Source: Saccopteryx bilineata (taxonomy: Eukaryota; Chordata; Mammalia; Chiroptera; Emballonuridae). Taken from it: DNA of 64,000 bases. Where the stretch lies: NCBI RefSeq assembly GCF_036850765.1, contig NC_089494.1:60157809-60221808 (forward strand). Reading direction: 5' to 3'. How positions within the stretch are numbered: position 1 is the first letter of the stretch; every line of letters begins with the position of its first letter. The notes beneath the pieces are model-generated. The model saw only the letters and a list, made by a program, of their open reading frames with translations, searched no databases and was not told the DNA's origin. The position numbers were made by a program, and so were the translations under genes. Of the stretch, positions 8,637-21,103 are shown piece by piece.

Positions 8637-11600
8637 CTGACGCCTTCTTAAAAACCTGTAGAGAATTAGTTTCTGGGTCATGTGAGACTATAGGCACTGT
8701 CCTTCCCTGCTTGTCTGGAAAGAGCCAGTTTGGGGAATTCCTCCCAGAGAGATCCCATGAGGTAGAGCCCTCATAGGGCTCCTCCTGACCCAGAAGCCAG
8801 AATAGCTCTAGGGAAGGAGAAGAGTAGAAAGGGACCTCAAGAGGCATCAGCTACACTCTAAATGTAATGAGGTCTGCCTTTTGCCCACCCTAAGGGCCCC
8901 TACCATGTGGTCCCAGGAAAGAGTATTCTGATCTTGACTTTTAGGAGGTTTCTTGCCCAGAGATGGTATTAAGCTTTCCCCTTAAACTAAATGTCTGCAC
9001 AACCAGAAGAAGTGTGGATGGGACTTTGGAGGAACTCCCTAGGCTAGGGACAGAGGGAGAAAGGAGCCTGCTCAGGCCTGGCACTTAGGGACACATGCTG
9101 GGACTGGAACTAAATAAGGGCTGATTTGGGAGTCCCAAGCAGGGAAGAAATGATTCCGTAGTTCCTGGCACTTTGCTCTATCAGTGAAAAAGGAACACTT
9201 CTCCTGCTACCCCCACCTAGTGGAATCCACTCATTGGAACTTTGGCTTCCTGTCCTCTGGGAAGAAAAGGTGACTCCGGAAGAAAACTTCAGTAGTGAGA
9301 GATGAGATCCAAAGAACGAGCCCTGGGGCAAGACCTTCTGGGTCAGGAGCTAGAATGGCCTTAGAGGTCGCAAGAGCAGGATCTGAGGTGGCTATCTAAG
9401 TCCTTTGAGAAGCAAGAACGGAGGTGATATGGCACAGAAGTTGGGGGTGGCTGGGGGTTACAGCACTGCCCTATGCCATGGGCCAAACTCTACCTGAAAT
9501 GGTTGATAGCAGAAGAGATCGTGTGTTTTGAGAGAAAATATGACCCGGGTGTATTCCTGGTTAAACCAAGGGAAGCATCTTAGCCAAGGGTTGCGGAGGC
9601 CCTCACAGGAAAACTCTATTGGCAGAAGTCAGGGAAGCCAGGGCTAAGGGGGTGGAACTTGCTTGCAGGGTGTGCATGCATGTGTGTGCTTTAGCCTGAG
9701 GTAGTATTTATATAACTGTTTTTAAAACATCAAAAAATTTGGAAGAGCTGATGAAGATTTTGGGGAGAAGTTCTCTCAAAGACACACCTTCTTATCAGTA
9801 TGGCCCAAGTCGGGAGCTATGGCTCAGCTATGGCCCTGGAACCTAGATCTTGGAACACAAGCAGATTAAGGAGTAGGGCACTGTTGCCCACTGATCTTTT
9901 GCTTTTCTGCCCTTCCCCAGATTTCAAGAGACTAAATTTCAAGAGTATTTTTCCTGGGGCTGTAAAAGAGGGTTCTTGCCTTGGTTGGTGTGAGTGATAG
10001 ATGGTGGTGAAGGTGACTTCAGGAAGTGGGCAGTGAAGCTGTTCTCTGGCAAGGCCTAAAGCTCTCTGTAGGAGTTACAGATGTGTCTGTGTGGTTGTGA
10101 GACCTGTTCTACCTGACTTCTGCCCACTGAGAAGCTAGGGGTACTTTCTTCCTGGGTGTGGCCCTGAAGTATACCTGTAGACAGGTGTCAGACACTGAGA
10201 CCCAAGGGGGCAGAGTCTATGAGGCCCACTACAGTGATAGGAAGAGTCCGAGAACTATGAGTTCCTGGGTCTGCCACTTCCTATGTGACCAAGCCTAGGT
10301 CTGTCTTCTCTGTAGAATTCAAGGATTGAGTGAATGAATTAGGTCTCTTTCAGCTTTAAAACTCTAGGCCTGATTAGTAAGCAGAAAAGAGATAGTGATG
10401 ATAACAAACACATATTGAATGCTTATGTGCTAAAAAGATTTAAGTAAGTAACCAGTGAGTTAATGTATGTAAAGCAGTTCGAATAGTGCTTGACATTAGT
10501 GGTGCAATGTAAGTAAAAATTCTCATACAACTTTAAGGAATTCTCATTAGCCCTACTCTTCAAATGAGGAAACAGGCCCAGAGATCTTGCCCTACTTGCC
10601 CAAAGCCACACAGCAGATAAGTGTTAATGATTTGAACCAGGCAGTGGAAACCTACTTACTTCTTTAATATCTCCCACTTAGCAAGGGATAAATGTCCCAT
10701 TCCCTAAATGTAAAGTTATTCAACCTATAGGATAGTTATATTAGAAAAACCCAATTAGGGAGTGAGCCTTGGGAACTATGGGGGTTCCTGAGTGGTAAGC
10801 AGAACTTGGTCCCTGGAGACAGAAGAATAACCATGAAAGCAGAAGAGACCCTTGACCAAGTAGTCTCATATGTAAGTGTGCATTTCTGATTGCCCGGGGA
10901 AAGACCGTTTACAAAATGTAGGCCCTGGACATTATGATTTAGTGAGAAAACTTGAGTGAGACCCAGGAATCTACATTATAAACAGGCCTTCATTGAGAAT
11001 AGCCCTAAAATAGGAAAAGAGGGAGCAAAACTGCATTGCCAGAAGACAATGGAGGATCCAATGGGGTTGGAGCTTGTTGTTGAAGGTGGGTGCCACTGTT
11101 AGTGCAAGAAACGCCCCATGGAGCCTACTAAAGGCCTGAAATGGGAGCAATGGTGAAAGAAGGGCATGTGGGTGGTGTGAAAAAATGGTAGAGACGAGTA
11201 TCTACAGAGTTCTCAAGCTGAAATGTCAGTAAATTTCGCTCTGGCTCTCAGAGGAAGCCCCCGGGGGATTCCAGGAAGCAGCAGGCCTTGCTCCAGGTGA
11301 ACCAGAGCAAGGCTCATCAGCCGGCCAGAGGAGGCATTGAACACTGTGCTTTTGAAGGGCGCCCATTCAGGATACCAGGGATCGTGGGAAGGTCAAGTGT
11401 TAAGAACAGCAGCCCAGCATGAGAACGCTGTTTGGAACCCCGTGGACTGGGCGTGGCTTGTCCTTCCACGGAACCCAAGTTTCCTGCTTTTAGAAGCCAA
11501 GCGCGCGAAAATCGCGCCCCCTCCGGGAAGGCGAATGAAGTGAGGTAGCCCATCTGCCACCCAGGAATCTGCCTTCAGGATCCCAGGCGTAGGGGCAGCC

Positions 11601-14600
11601 TTAGCTGCCGGTCCTGGGAACCCGCTCCCTAGGAGTGGCGGCAGTGTCTGTGACCCTCCTCAGAGGCAGAAATCACTTTGAGAGCCTGGGTGGAGGGTAG
11701 ATAGAAAGAAAAGTGGGGTCACGTGTCCTTCCCCCCTCCCCGCCCGTGCCCGCGCCCGCGCCTGCTCGCTTTCTCGCTTGCGTCAGGGGCAACTCAGGCA
11801 ACGCAGCAGCCGCGAGATGCTTGTCCTACAGCGCCTCCTCCTGGACAAGGCTCCAGACAGCTGAGCAGAAGGAAGGCACCAGCCGATACTCCACGCCCGA
11901 GTTTCTTCGCGTGCGCGGAGCTCCCTCTGCACCAGAGGCTGTGAGCTCCTCCTTCAGTGTGTCCCCGGAGGCGGCCCGAGAAGTCGAGAGGTCTGTGAGG
12001 CTGCCTCCTATTGCCATGAATGCCTCCCCTATTAATTAGGAGAACCCAGAAGGAAAATCCTCCAGTTTTTCTGTTCACTTATTTATTTGACCGCTCTCTG
12101 CTGAGCCGCTGGACCCCGCAGAGTCCTCGAATATGCTGTGCTGGCATAACAAGATCCGGGGAATGATGCGGCTGAGGGACTGGCCTGAAGTTTGGCGGTC
12201 TGAACAGGCGCCAGAAGGAAAGGCCTTTTTCCAAAGCAGGAGCATCAGGCTGAAAAATATCTGTACACTTCCCCGAGAATCACAGATACAAAATGTTCTT
12301 TCAAGATAACATCTTGAAAGAAGATTTTATTTCCCATTGGCCACTAGTTCTGATTTGCAGACTGTTTCTAAAGTACAGATTAAAATTGGGGCGGAGTGGT
12401 GAGTCAAGATCATTGAAAATAATGTAGTCAAGGGCAAGATGTTTAGCCATATTTAGACTGAAGGCTGGAATAAAAGCGAATCCTAAGAGAGGGAGGAGTG
12501 GAGAGATCGGGTTATATTTTCCTGCTGAGTCCACTCGCCCCCTCCCCCCATCGGTGCTTTGCTGGTTGGATACCCCGGTTAGGCTATTTCACTGCACATG
12601 CGCCAGAGGCCGGTAGAGCGTGGGTGGCAAGCGGTTTGGACCTGTGCGGGTGATGTGCCTGCCATACATGCTCTGCTTCGGCGCCTGTTTGTAGCGGCGC
12701 TTAGACGCCTATCTCAGAAAGGCAGGAAACATACTTTTCTTTTTCAGGAAAATCTGCATTAAAAGCGCCAACCATCCTTTCTGATTTGCAAGCTCTGTTC
12801 CGCAGACTCAGCATAGTCGCCATGTTGCCAGTGAACATTCTCAAGGTTGTCATTTGGACCAGCAATTTCACATCTAGTGCACGGCGTCTCCGGAGTCGCC
12901 AATCAAGGCAGGGGGAGAACCGCCCTGCGTTCAGAGAGCACAGCTTCTTCATTCTGCACAACTATCGAGTCTAAGGGACCCGTTTCTAGAAGGAGGGGAT
13001 CTGTTCAGACCAATTCCGGAAAAATGACCCTAAATTGGACTTAAAGCAGAATTCCGAGTTCTTGGTGGCTTCTCCCAGCTTCCGGTGCCCCCGCGTGCCC
13101 TGCCCCGCGGCCGCACTGCGGCAAGGCCTTAAATACCTCTAACAGCTGCCTGCCAGCCCAGAGTGAAATACTGTCTTTGTTCTGATGTCCCCTGCTTCTC
13201 AAGCTCAGAAAACAAAATTCTGGCGAAATATATTTATTTGGAGGAGCATCTGACTGGAAAACAAGTTTGGTTTTCAGCCCTGGTGCTTGGCCACATTTAT
13301 AATAGCGAGCTTTGCTGCTTTTTTTTCTGGTCCTTGGAGAGAGCGCAAGCCCAGCTCGCAGCCTGACCCGTAGGCAACAAGGCCTGGACGTGCCATGGGC
13401 TGGATCCCTGATGTATAAATGGATAGGGATTCAGGCAAAGGACCCTAGGAGTTACACTCCCCAGCTTGTGAGCTCAAAGGATACAAGTGCTCTTTATTTC
13501 GTTTAATTTTTTCATTGGTTAACAGAGGCAATGGGGGGCATTTCCGGCAGTGGCAAAAGTGTTAACCAGTTCCTCGAGGAATAAGTGGCCTGAGTTCAAA
13601 TGTGATTTGCAGATTATTCTTTAGATGCAGTCAGCCATTTAGTTCCAATAACTCTTAATGCTACCACGGGCTTAAAAAGAGCCCTTTAGTCCTCGATATC
13701 TATCTGCCCGTGACATCACCCTCTGCTGCGTAATTTGACCTGCAGCCTGCCCAGGTTCCTAGTCACTTGGGTGCACCCAGCCACCGAACCCAAAGAAAAG
13801 CAACCACAGCTCTGAATACCAGGGCTTGGCCATCATGGCTTCAGTTCCTCCCCACCCCCACCTTGGCCACAGCCGTTTAGGGGCTCCTTAGACTCTGGAG
13901 CTGCCAGCGAAGGGCCTAAAAGTCCCTGACCAGGGCCCTGATTTTTCAATAGTTAATGCTGTTTACTAATATGAAAGATTCATCTTAACAGCCATTGTAC
14001 TACAGTAAAAAAAAAAAAAGTTACAAAATACGGACATTCTAAAATAAAAAATCACTCGGAATTTCTTATTTGTGAGAGATCATAGTGATCCGCGATAGCT
14101 TGGTAGACGTCAGCTGGCCACAAATTGTGGCCCTCCATTTTGAAACTAGCGTGATTTCATCGTTAATTACTAAAAATATCTTCTTACAAGGATGTCATTT
14201 ACTGTTTAGAAATACCTTTACAGACAACATGATTATACTCGAATAGCTGGGGATACTTTAAGTTAGATTTTACCACTGGATGCTTTGTGGATCATACCTC
14301 GCGATGCGCAGGTCCACGCCATGCGCAATGCGGCAGATTGTCCAAAGGTTTTAACATTGTACTACGCGTCCATGCGTAAACAGGCAATAGCATTTGAGAA
14401 CTACATCCTCAAGTACCTACCGTTCAAAATCCGTGGGAGAAAATGGCAATTTTTTTTTCTGTAAAGATTTTCTTTTGGCTCACAATGTTTAATGTTTCAT
14501 TTCAGTAATTTTGAAATAGAGGGGGAAATGTTGCTATAGAATATTGATTTGTAGGCAAAAAACAACAACACAACAGCACATTTAGAGGGCAAAATATCTA

Positions 14601-15050
14601 CCCTTTTTCTACTCTGGCAAATAAGAAACACACGCGATCTTTGAACATACACATGCTTCGCATTTCTGGAATGTCTAATAGGTTTGTAACCCAGGCCCTG
14701 AACCATATATTTCCTGATTCTACAACCTTCCCCCCAAATGCATCCATTTTGTGACATAAAACAATCCAAATTCACCTTTCAAATTACTAGGTGTGAGAGG
14801 AACCATTTTTTTACTTATTACAAGATTCACTAAGAATTATAAAACAATTTAAAATATTTAAAATTCCATCTCATACACAAGGCCCAATAAACCATAAACC
14901 CAAGAAATTAGTCAGCATCACCCACCAAAAGCCTAGATGAACAAACCAAGCACATCCCAGGTACACAGAACCCACCCCACCCCTATCCCAGCCCCAGCCT
15001 ACAAAAAAACACCTGTTTGCCTTCCAGGTACCTCTGAGCACAGACAAACC
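8637..15050. other. HOXD4-HOXD8 intergenic, part 2
   Basis: No protein gene is supported. Contents include MIR remnants near 10.2-10.66 kb, a possible old DNA-transposon fragment at about 10.95 kb (CCCAGGAATCTACATT-type), a moderately GC-rich block at 11.7-12.0 kb with CACGTG at 11719-11724, and AT-rich sequence at 14.0-14.9 kb. Short open frames at 11.7-12.0 and 12.7-13.0 kb have no recognisable domain. Confidence 0.5.
10390..10655 (+). repeat. MIR SINE remnant(s)
   Basis: 'acacatattgaatgctta' near the start, 'aaatgaggaaacaggcccag' in the middle and 'gcccaaagccacacagcaga' towards the end match the MIR core and tail on +. The centre (about 10460-10520) resembles the opposite strand of a MIR, so this may be a composite of two copies. 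Confidence 0.75.
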
Positions 15051-15429
15051 TCCTAACACTGTACTACAGAGTGCCTTCAGGGGACCCAGCGCAGCCGAGC
15101 CACCCAGGAACTCCCCACACACTCCCCGGGGTGGGAACTGCGGGCTCTCGCCCCAGACAGTGGGGTCTTGTCTGCGCTCTCCGTTTCTCGGGATCCCCAG
15201 GAGAGAGGGGGCTTCCCTTCCACTTCTGCGCTCAGCGGGACCCCACCCGGGACCCCCAGGGAGGACCGCTCGGAGTTGGCGTGATGAAGGGACAGGGGGC
15301 ACAGACAGCTGACCCCAGGCCCCGGGGAAACGCAGAGGGTCGGGCGGGACTCACCGAGCTGCCCCCGAGGACGGGCGCCCCGAGCTCCGCAGTGGCCGCG
15401 CCTGGGGCGCCAGGCGGGGCGGCTCTTAC

Positions 15430-15900
15430 CCGGAGGCTGCGGGCCGGAGGCGGAGGTCGGCCGGGGAGGCTGCTGTAATCCATGCGGTGCGGGCGGTCTG
15501 CGGGCCCTCCTGAGCGGCAGGGCCCCGCCACGTCCGAGGAGGGACCGCGCTGGAGCCGCAGGGCTGCGGCCGCAGGGAGCAGGCCGGCGGGGGCTCCGGC
15601 CCTGGGGCTCCTTCCGGGCTCCCCGCCCGCCGGGCGCCCCGCGGCTCCGGAGGCCGCGGCGGCGCTGCTGCGGAGCGGCCGCGGGGCCAAGCCGGGCGCC
15701 GGGTGGGAACCGAGGCCGCCCGGAGCCCGCGCTCCCGCAGCCGGCGACTGCAGCCCACCTCTGCGGAGACAAAGGTTAGGGAAAGAGGGGGTGCGGCTCG
15801 GGGAAGGCAGAGTGGGGGGGGCACTCGCCTGGGAAATCAGGAAAAAGGCCGTGGAGGCGAGCGGCGCCTGCACATGACCAGCCGCAGCCAATGACGACCG
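15430..15900 (-). promoter_or_regulatory. HOXD3: candidate distal promoter and non-coding exon 1 of HOXD3 long transcripts
   Basis: A CpG-rich block about 15 kb upstream of HOXD4. On the minus strand it ends in a consensus donor, CCGG/GTAAGAG, with GT at 15429-15428. The upstream edge carries CACATGAC (15871-15878) and CCAAT (15888-15892), the same E-box/CCAAT pair found at the promoters of HOXD4, D9, D10 and D13. There is no homeobox or hexapeptide in any frame, so this is not a Hox coding exon. In the human cluster, long HOXD3 transcripts start about 15 kb upstream of HOXD4, which fits this position. mir-10b would lie in the intron. The exact start is not determinable here. Confidence 0.6.
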
Positions 15901-16015
15901 CAAATAGGTCATAAAAAGGTCTATTACCAAGTTGTAAATTTTCTTCAAACAAAAAGGAATTTACTGCAATTCCTTGCGGATTTTGCACGTACAGCTAGCA
16001 AGCGCCATGTTTTTG

Positions 16016-16290
16016 TCCTCTTTCTCTCCTCTCGTTTCTCTTCTCTTCTCTCTCCCTCCTCCCATTTTCTCTCTCCCTCCCTCCCACTTTCTCCCTCTTT
16101 CCCGTTTCTTTCTCCTCCCCTTACTTTCTCCCCCCCCCACACACACACACAGACACAAACACTTTCTCTCTCCCTTTTCACCCCTTCTCTCTCACTCCAA
16201 CCCTCCAGGTCTCTCTCTCATCTTCCTTCCTCTCTCCTCTGTCTTTCCTTCTCTATATTCTATTCCTCTACTCTCTCTGCCACCTTTCTG
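16016..16290 (+). repeat. polypyrimidine (CT-rich) tract with short CA run
   Basis: Almost pure C/T over about 270 bases, interrupted by a C run and (AC)n at about 16131-16152. The open frames through it are low-complexity artefacts. Confidence 0.85.
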
Positions 16291-16681
16291 TCCATGATTC
16301 TGACTCGTTACCTTTTCTAAGAATTTCTTGTTTTGTTTTGGTATGCCTCTAAACAGCTGTCCAAATTGGCGTTGTGTTAGAGGGGAAATGAGTGTAGTGT
16401 ATTCCCAGGCGCTTGCATTGGTGATCCTGGCAGTCACCACCCTCCAAATTTCCTGGAGAGGGGGGTGACACTCGGCTTCTCCTCCCCTTACAGAAAGGCC
16501 AGCCCCAGAAGGCAGCCCAGCACTTTTGGGTTTTGCCCCTCTCATCTTTTGGCAAGCCAGCGCCAGTGATCTTGCACAGAAAACCTGTGATCTGCAGGCC
16601 AAGAAATCCCACGCTCCTTCCTAAACCCTCTCCAACATAAATTGGGGTCCCTCCCATTTCTTGGGGTTTCTGCAGTAGGAG

Positions 16682-16797
16682 AGTGTCATAGTCTTTTTAC
16701 AAACAGTCAGTGGGTTTTAACTTTTTTTCAGAGGGAACCATAGCAGCAGCCAGAGTTTTAAAAAATGTTCTCTCTCTTCCTCTGTCGACCCCCAGAG
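16682..16797 (+). repeat. diverged 116-bp direct repeat, copy A
   Basis: Shares agtgtcata, tcagtgggtttta, ggaaccatag, gcagccag and gttctctctcttcc, in the same order and spacing, with 17575-17690. Family unknown. Confidence 0.75.
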
Positions 16798-17574
16798 AGT
16801 CACCAACCAGCTCAAAGGCTGGGAATGGTTTTAGATACTTGTCAACTTCTCAGAAAAAAAAGGGGGGGGGGGGTTGAGCTCCCAATGCCTGGTCTTTATC
16901 TCAGCAGAAATATCTTTTTGGTCAGTCCTGGGTTAGAAGAAAAGCAATCTTTCTGGATCCCCTCTGAAACCCTTTGTTTGAAGTCTCCCCTAAGTGCAAT
17001 TCTCATTTCTATGGAATTTAATTCTAGTTCCTTTCTTCCCTTGCCCCCCAAATGTCTGTCCATTGAAAAGCCTGCTCAATACAATGTTGCAAACAGGATT
17101 TATTGATTCAGGAAAAGAGCAACTCCTGTTTCATTCTTTTTTTTAAAAAAAAGTCATTTTTCTTCAAAGGTAGGAGTCACACTTCCCTTGCACTTCTGAT
17201 AGGTGCTGCTCCAGTGAACCTCAGCTTAAAAGTGAATGTCCTTGGCTAGTCCTAGCATTCCCCTCATCATGAATACCTGGGCGTGGCCATCCAGGCTTCA
17301 GAGCCTGCTACCTGAAAGAAATACCCCCCCATTCTCTCAAGGGCACTGTCTTTGGATTTCTAGTAATATGTTTGTGAATATTTGCATTGGATGTCTATGT
17401 GTAAGTTCTCTGTTATTAACATCCTCAACACCCAGTGAGTAAGTACCTAAGTGGGTGTGCACCTAAGCAGGAAGTGCCTAGCACCCTCTGGAGCAGGCCA
17501 TTTGTATTTCGTGAAAAATTTCCCATGACTTTGGATGTTTCTGATTAAGGGACTTTTGTTGCCATCTGCCAGCA

Positions 17575-17690
17575 AGTGTCATATTCTTTCTACAAAAAAA
17601 ATCAGTGGGTTTTAGCTTTTTTTGAACGGAACCATAGAGCAGCCAGGGTCCTTTAGAATGTTCTCTCTCTTCCCCTGTTCACCCCCAGAT
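17575..17690 (+). repeat. diverged 116-bp direct repeat, copy B
   Basis: Second copy of the segment at 16682-16797, about 890 bases away in the same orientation. Similarity ends near the same points on both sides. Confidence 0.75.
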
Positions 17691-19967
17691 GCCCAAGGAT
17701 TCAGCAAGCATTGGGGAAGCAGAGGACACATCTTGGATGTAAAATAGCAATACATTCTCCACTGAAGAATAATAGAACAATGTTTTTAATTATAGAAGGA
17801 TATGGGGCGAGTTGTTGGGCCCTCCCAAGCTAGAACTTTACACTGGTCTATTCATGTGGAACTGAACATATTGTTCAATTCTAAAATTTTCTGAGAAATA
17901 ATCTCAATTGTCAGATTTCCTCTTCCCCTCTACTCAGATAAAAGCAGAGCTTTATGACCCTCCTTTTCAGCTTGGGGAAGAAGGCTGGGAAAAGATTCTT
18001 TGCACTGAAAAGGCAGCTATATTTGCACTCCCCCCCCCTCCACCCAGTGCAAAGATAAGGGATGTGTTGGGCTTTGTGGAACATCACAAAGTGGCAATCC
18101 CTGAACTGACTTCTCTCTAGGAACCATTGAGACTCCCACCCTCTTTTGTTTCTGGTCCTTGCAAACAGAGAACCTAAATCATTTAAAAGGCGTTGTTCTT
18201 TCATTCAATGTTAACATTACAGTGTTCTATTTTTCTCTAAACGGTTTACAAACCTCTCTCAGCAGATTCCCTAAGCAGTCCAAGGAAGAGAAGCAGTTGC
18301 CTGGGTTTGTATAGGGTTCTCTGAAGGCTTATGCAAATTTCTGCAGCAAAAAATGTTTGCCGCACCCCTCAGATATTTTGAGCCAATTAGAAGGGCATCT
18401 ACTGGGCTTGTCACTGCGAGTCTGTCTGCATGAAACACCATGATGAGTGATTTCTAGCCACTGTAAGAAAGAAGGTGGTGAGTGTATGTGATGTGTAATT
18501 CCCTAAGCTCTTTATTAGGAGACAAATCTATGTTTTTCTCAGCTACAAAAGGAAACAACATACCGACATTTATTACCAACACTTTCCGCACATGTGTAAT
18601 CTATGTATATATATAAACCCACCAAATCTATACCAAAAAGTAATCGTTTGTATATGTACAAATACACCAGTAATTGCAAGAGTTGTTTTCTGTACATGAA
18701 CTACGATTTTACTATGTGGCAGGGGAATGACAGGGCCAGAAGGTACAGCACTTCCAGAGTGGCACAGACAGGAAATACGGGCATTTTCACCCACCGCTTC
18801 CTTCTAGAATTCCACATCCATCCATGTCCCAGGTTCCCCACCTGATAGTCTCGCTCGTATCAGTGGCTCTAAAAGTGATATTTGGGGAGTTTTCTTAAGT
18901 GGGAGACAGCAAATTTTGCTCCTAGAGGAATCCCTTAAACGGAGGGCAGCTGGAGGTTAGCCAGTGGTCTCTGGCCAGCTTACCCCCACTCTCCCACAGG
19001 CTGTTCCCTAGTCACGCTCTCAGGCACCGGGTATCCTTGCTCTGTATCAGCCAACAGAGTCTCAGGCAGCACACAGAGCAAAATGTTTCCAAATCCAGCA
19101 TGCACGTTTGCAGCTGTCTCCTCTCCTGCAAGTGTTTCTTAAGCCCTGAACCACCCTACCACCCATGACTTAAAATTGTCTTTCCTGGCTCAGGTCAGCG
19201 AAGGCCACAGCCATTGTCTCTTCCCTGGATAGCAAGTCAGGTGGTGCTTTGCCTCTGCCCAGATCAGTGACATTTCCTTGGTCCTTGAAGCAGCACGCAA
19301 ACAGCCCACCAATGCTTGAAGGTTTAATCCACCCCTGAAACTGTAGGATTCCATTTACTTACCTGTGCAATAAATGTCACTGTGGAAATTAAATGTACCT
19401 CTTTTTAAAATAAGGCACTTAGAAAAAGCAGGGCTCTTCAGTATCTACCTGACAAAGGTGCTTTCTCTTTTGCGGGGAGAAATGTTTACTTGAATAGCTC
19501 CTCTCCTGCCCCTCTTCCCCCTTCTCCTCTGTCATAAAATGGCAGCTGCAGGAGCAGCCTCAAATGGAAAATGGATATCTTGTTAATAACAGATCCCAAA
19601 CCCCAGCATTAGTGCAGGCTCAGCAGAATAAACTGTGGTATAACCTGGACTCTGGGTCGTCCCCCACTGGGCCTACAACCCGAGTCCTTTGTGAAGTTCA
19701 AAGCTTTCGCAGTATCTTAGCAAGGTTATTTAGAGCAAGATGAAGCTAGGGTAGCCAGCCAGCCCTCTCCGGAATGAAAGTGAGCTTCCCACCACCCTGT
19801 ATTTATTTATTTTTATAGCATGTATGCATGTAACCCCGACCTTTGTTTCTCAAGTAGGTGCTTTAGCAGAACGTTGCCTTCATGTGAGCAAAGGCAATTG
19901 TTCCTGACTCAGGAAAAGGGTTATTTGTGGCGCTCAAAGACACTAGCTCTAGAAAAAAAATCATTTC
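17691..19967. other. HOXD8 3' flank, no gene seen
   Basis: Non-coding sequence with moderate AT content. I recognise no gene, repeat family or RNA in it. Confidence 0.5.
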
Positions 19968-19973
19968 TTTATT
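19968..19973 (-). terminator. HOXD8: candidate HOXD8 poly(A) signal
   Basis: AATAAA on the minus strand, about 1.13 kb downstream of the HOXD8 stop. Weaker ATTAAA forms lie nearer (for example around 20.64 kb), so the site actually used is uncertain. Confidence 0.35.
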
Positions 19974-21103
19974 AAGGAGCTAGCTATGTTCTGGAGTGGT
20001 TGTTTACACTCAGATTGTTCTGTATTTGCTCTCAGGGCTTGTTTCAAATGGTGAGGCCATCCTGGAGAACAACAGAGGACGTACCAACCGACATCTGAGA
20101 TGCACATAGCAAGTTGGATCAAAATGAGCATGCAAACAGAGCAAAGGAAATACAAATAAATATGGCACCTACTCAAGAATAAAAGAATCACAGCGGCAGC
20201 CACAGCATTGAGAACTAACAATTTCAGTGGATACCAAACCGAGTTCAAAACGAAAGGAAGTTGAGAAAGTACAGGCATTCTACAAAGCGATCTGCCGGAG
20301 TGAAAAGTTAATGAATGAAAATGTTATAATTGGCTTTTCAAGTATTCATTCACTCTAGATTATTAAATTGTCATAATTTGTATAGGCTATAGGAAAATTA
20401 TTAAATGTCAACTTTGACATTGCCCTGAACTTCTGTCACTGGCCCAACATTTTCCTCAAACTTAAGGAAGCTGCAGAGCCAGGACTACACATTACACTCT
20501 TCAGTTAACATGTGCTTTTCAAACATTTGGCCCAGACTTTTCCCAGAGATACTACGTTTACAAAATAAAGAAACCTCTTAGGAGTAAACAAAAGGCACCT
20601 GAACCATTATAAAAGCAAAGATAAAATACATAAATAATACATTTTAATCAAATAAAATAAAGTAAATATTCTGCAGGCATAATTTTTTAAAAAATTAATA
20701 GACTTCTTTTAATTTACTCACCATAAAGAAAAATTTTAAATGTTCAAGTGCACTTGATTAATAAAGTACTTTATATTCAATTCTTTAGTGCTAAATCATT
20801 AGGAAGTTTATGTTATTGAGGCAAATCACCAGCTCAGACATTAAAAACTACCATTATAAAAATTTTGCTATAAAGTCAGTATCAAATGACCCTTATATAG
20901 GGCAGCTCAAGGACTGTTTCTATCTGATACAAGAAACATTTAACACCCAAATCCCTCTCACAGCACAGAAACCTCAAGAGCAGTGCCATGAAGGTAGCTT
21001 GAAATACAGGCAGAGTCCTTCCAACAAAGAGAATTGGTGGTGTCCACCAGCATATGTTGATCATCATCTTTACTAGTCTGTGGCAAAAACGTAAAGGTAG
21101 AAG

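Noticed and set aside
12701..13044. Overlapping short frames on both strands near 12.8 kb
   Set aside because: They are short, unrelated to known families and have no splice or start context. Left as non-coding.
15232..15948. Minus-strand frame of 238 codons (includes MDYSSLPGRPPPP) in the CpG block
   Set aside because: Considered as a HOXD5-7 remnant. It has no YPWM-type motif and no homeobox downstream, and a consensus donor cuts the frame at 15430. A non-coding HOXD3 first exon explains it better.
17460..17490. CTCF-like 'gcaccctctggagc'
   Set aside because: One base is missing from the core spacing, so it is a weak match.
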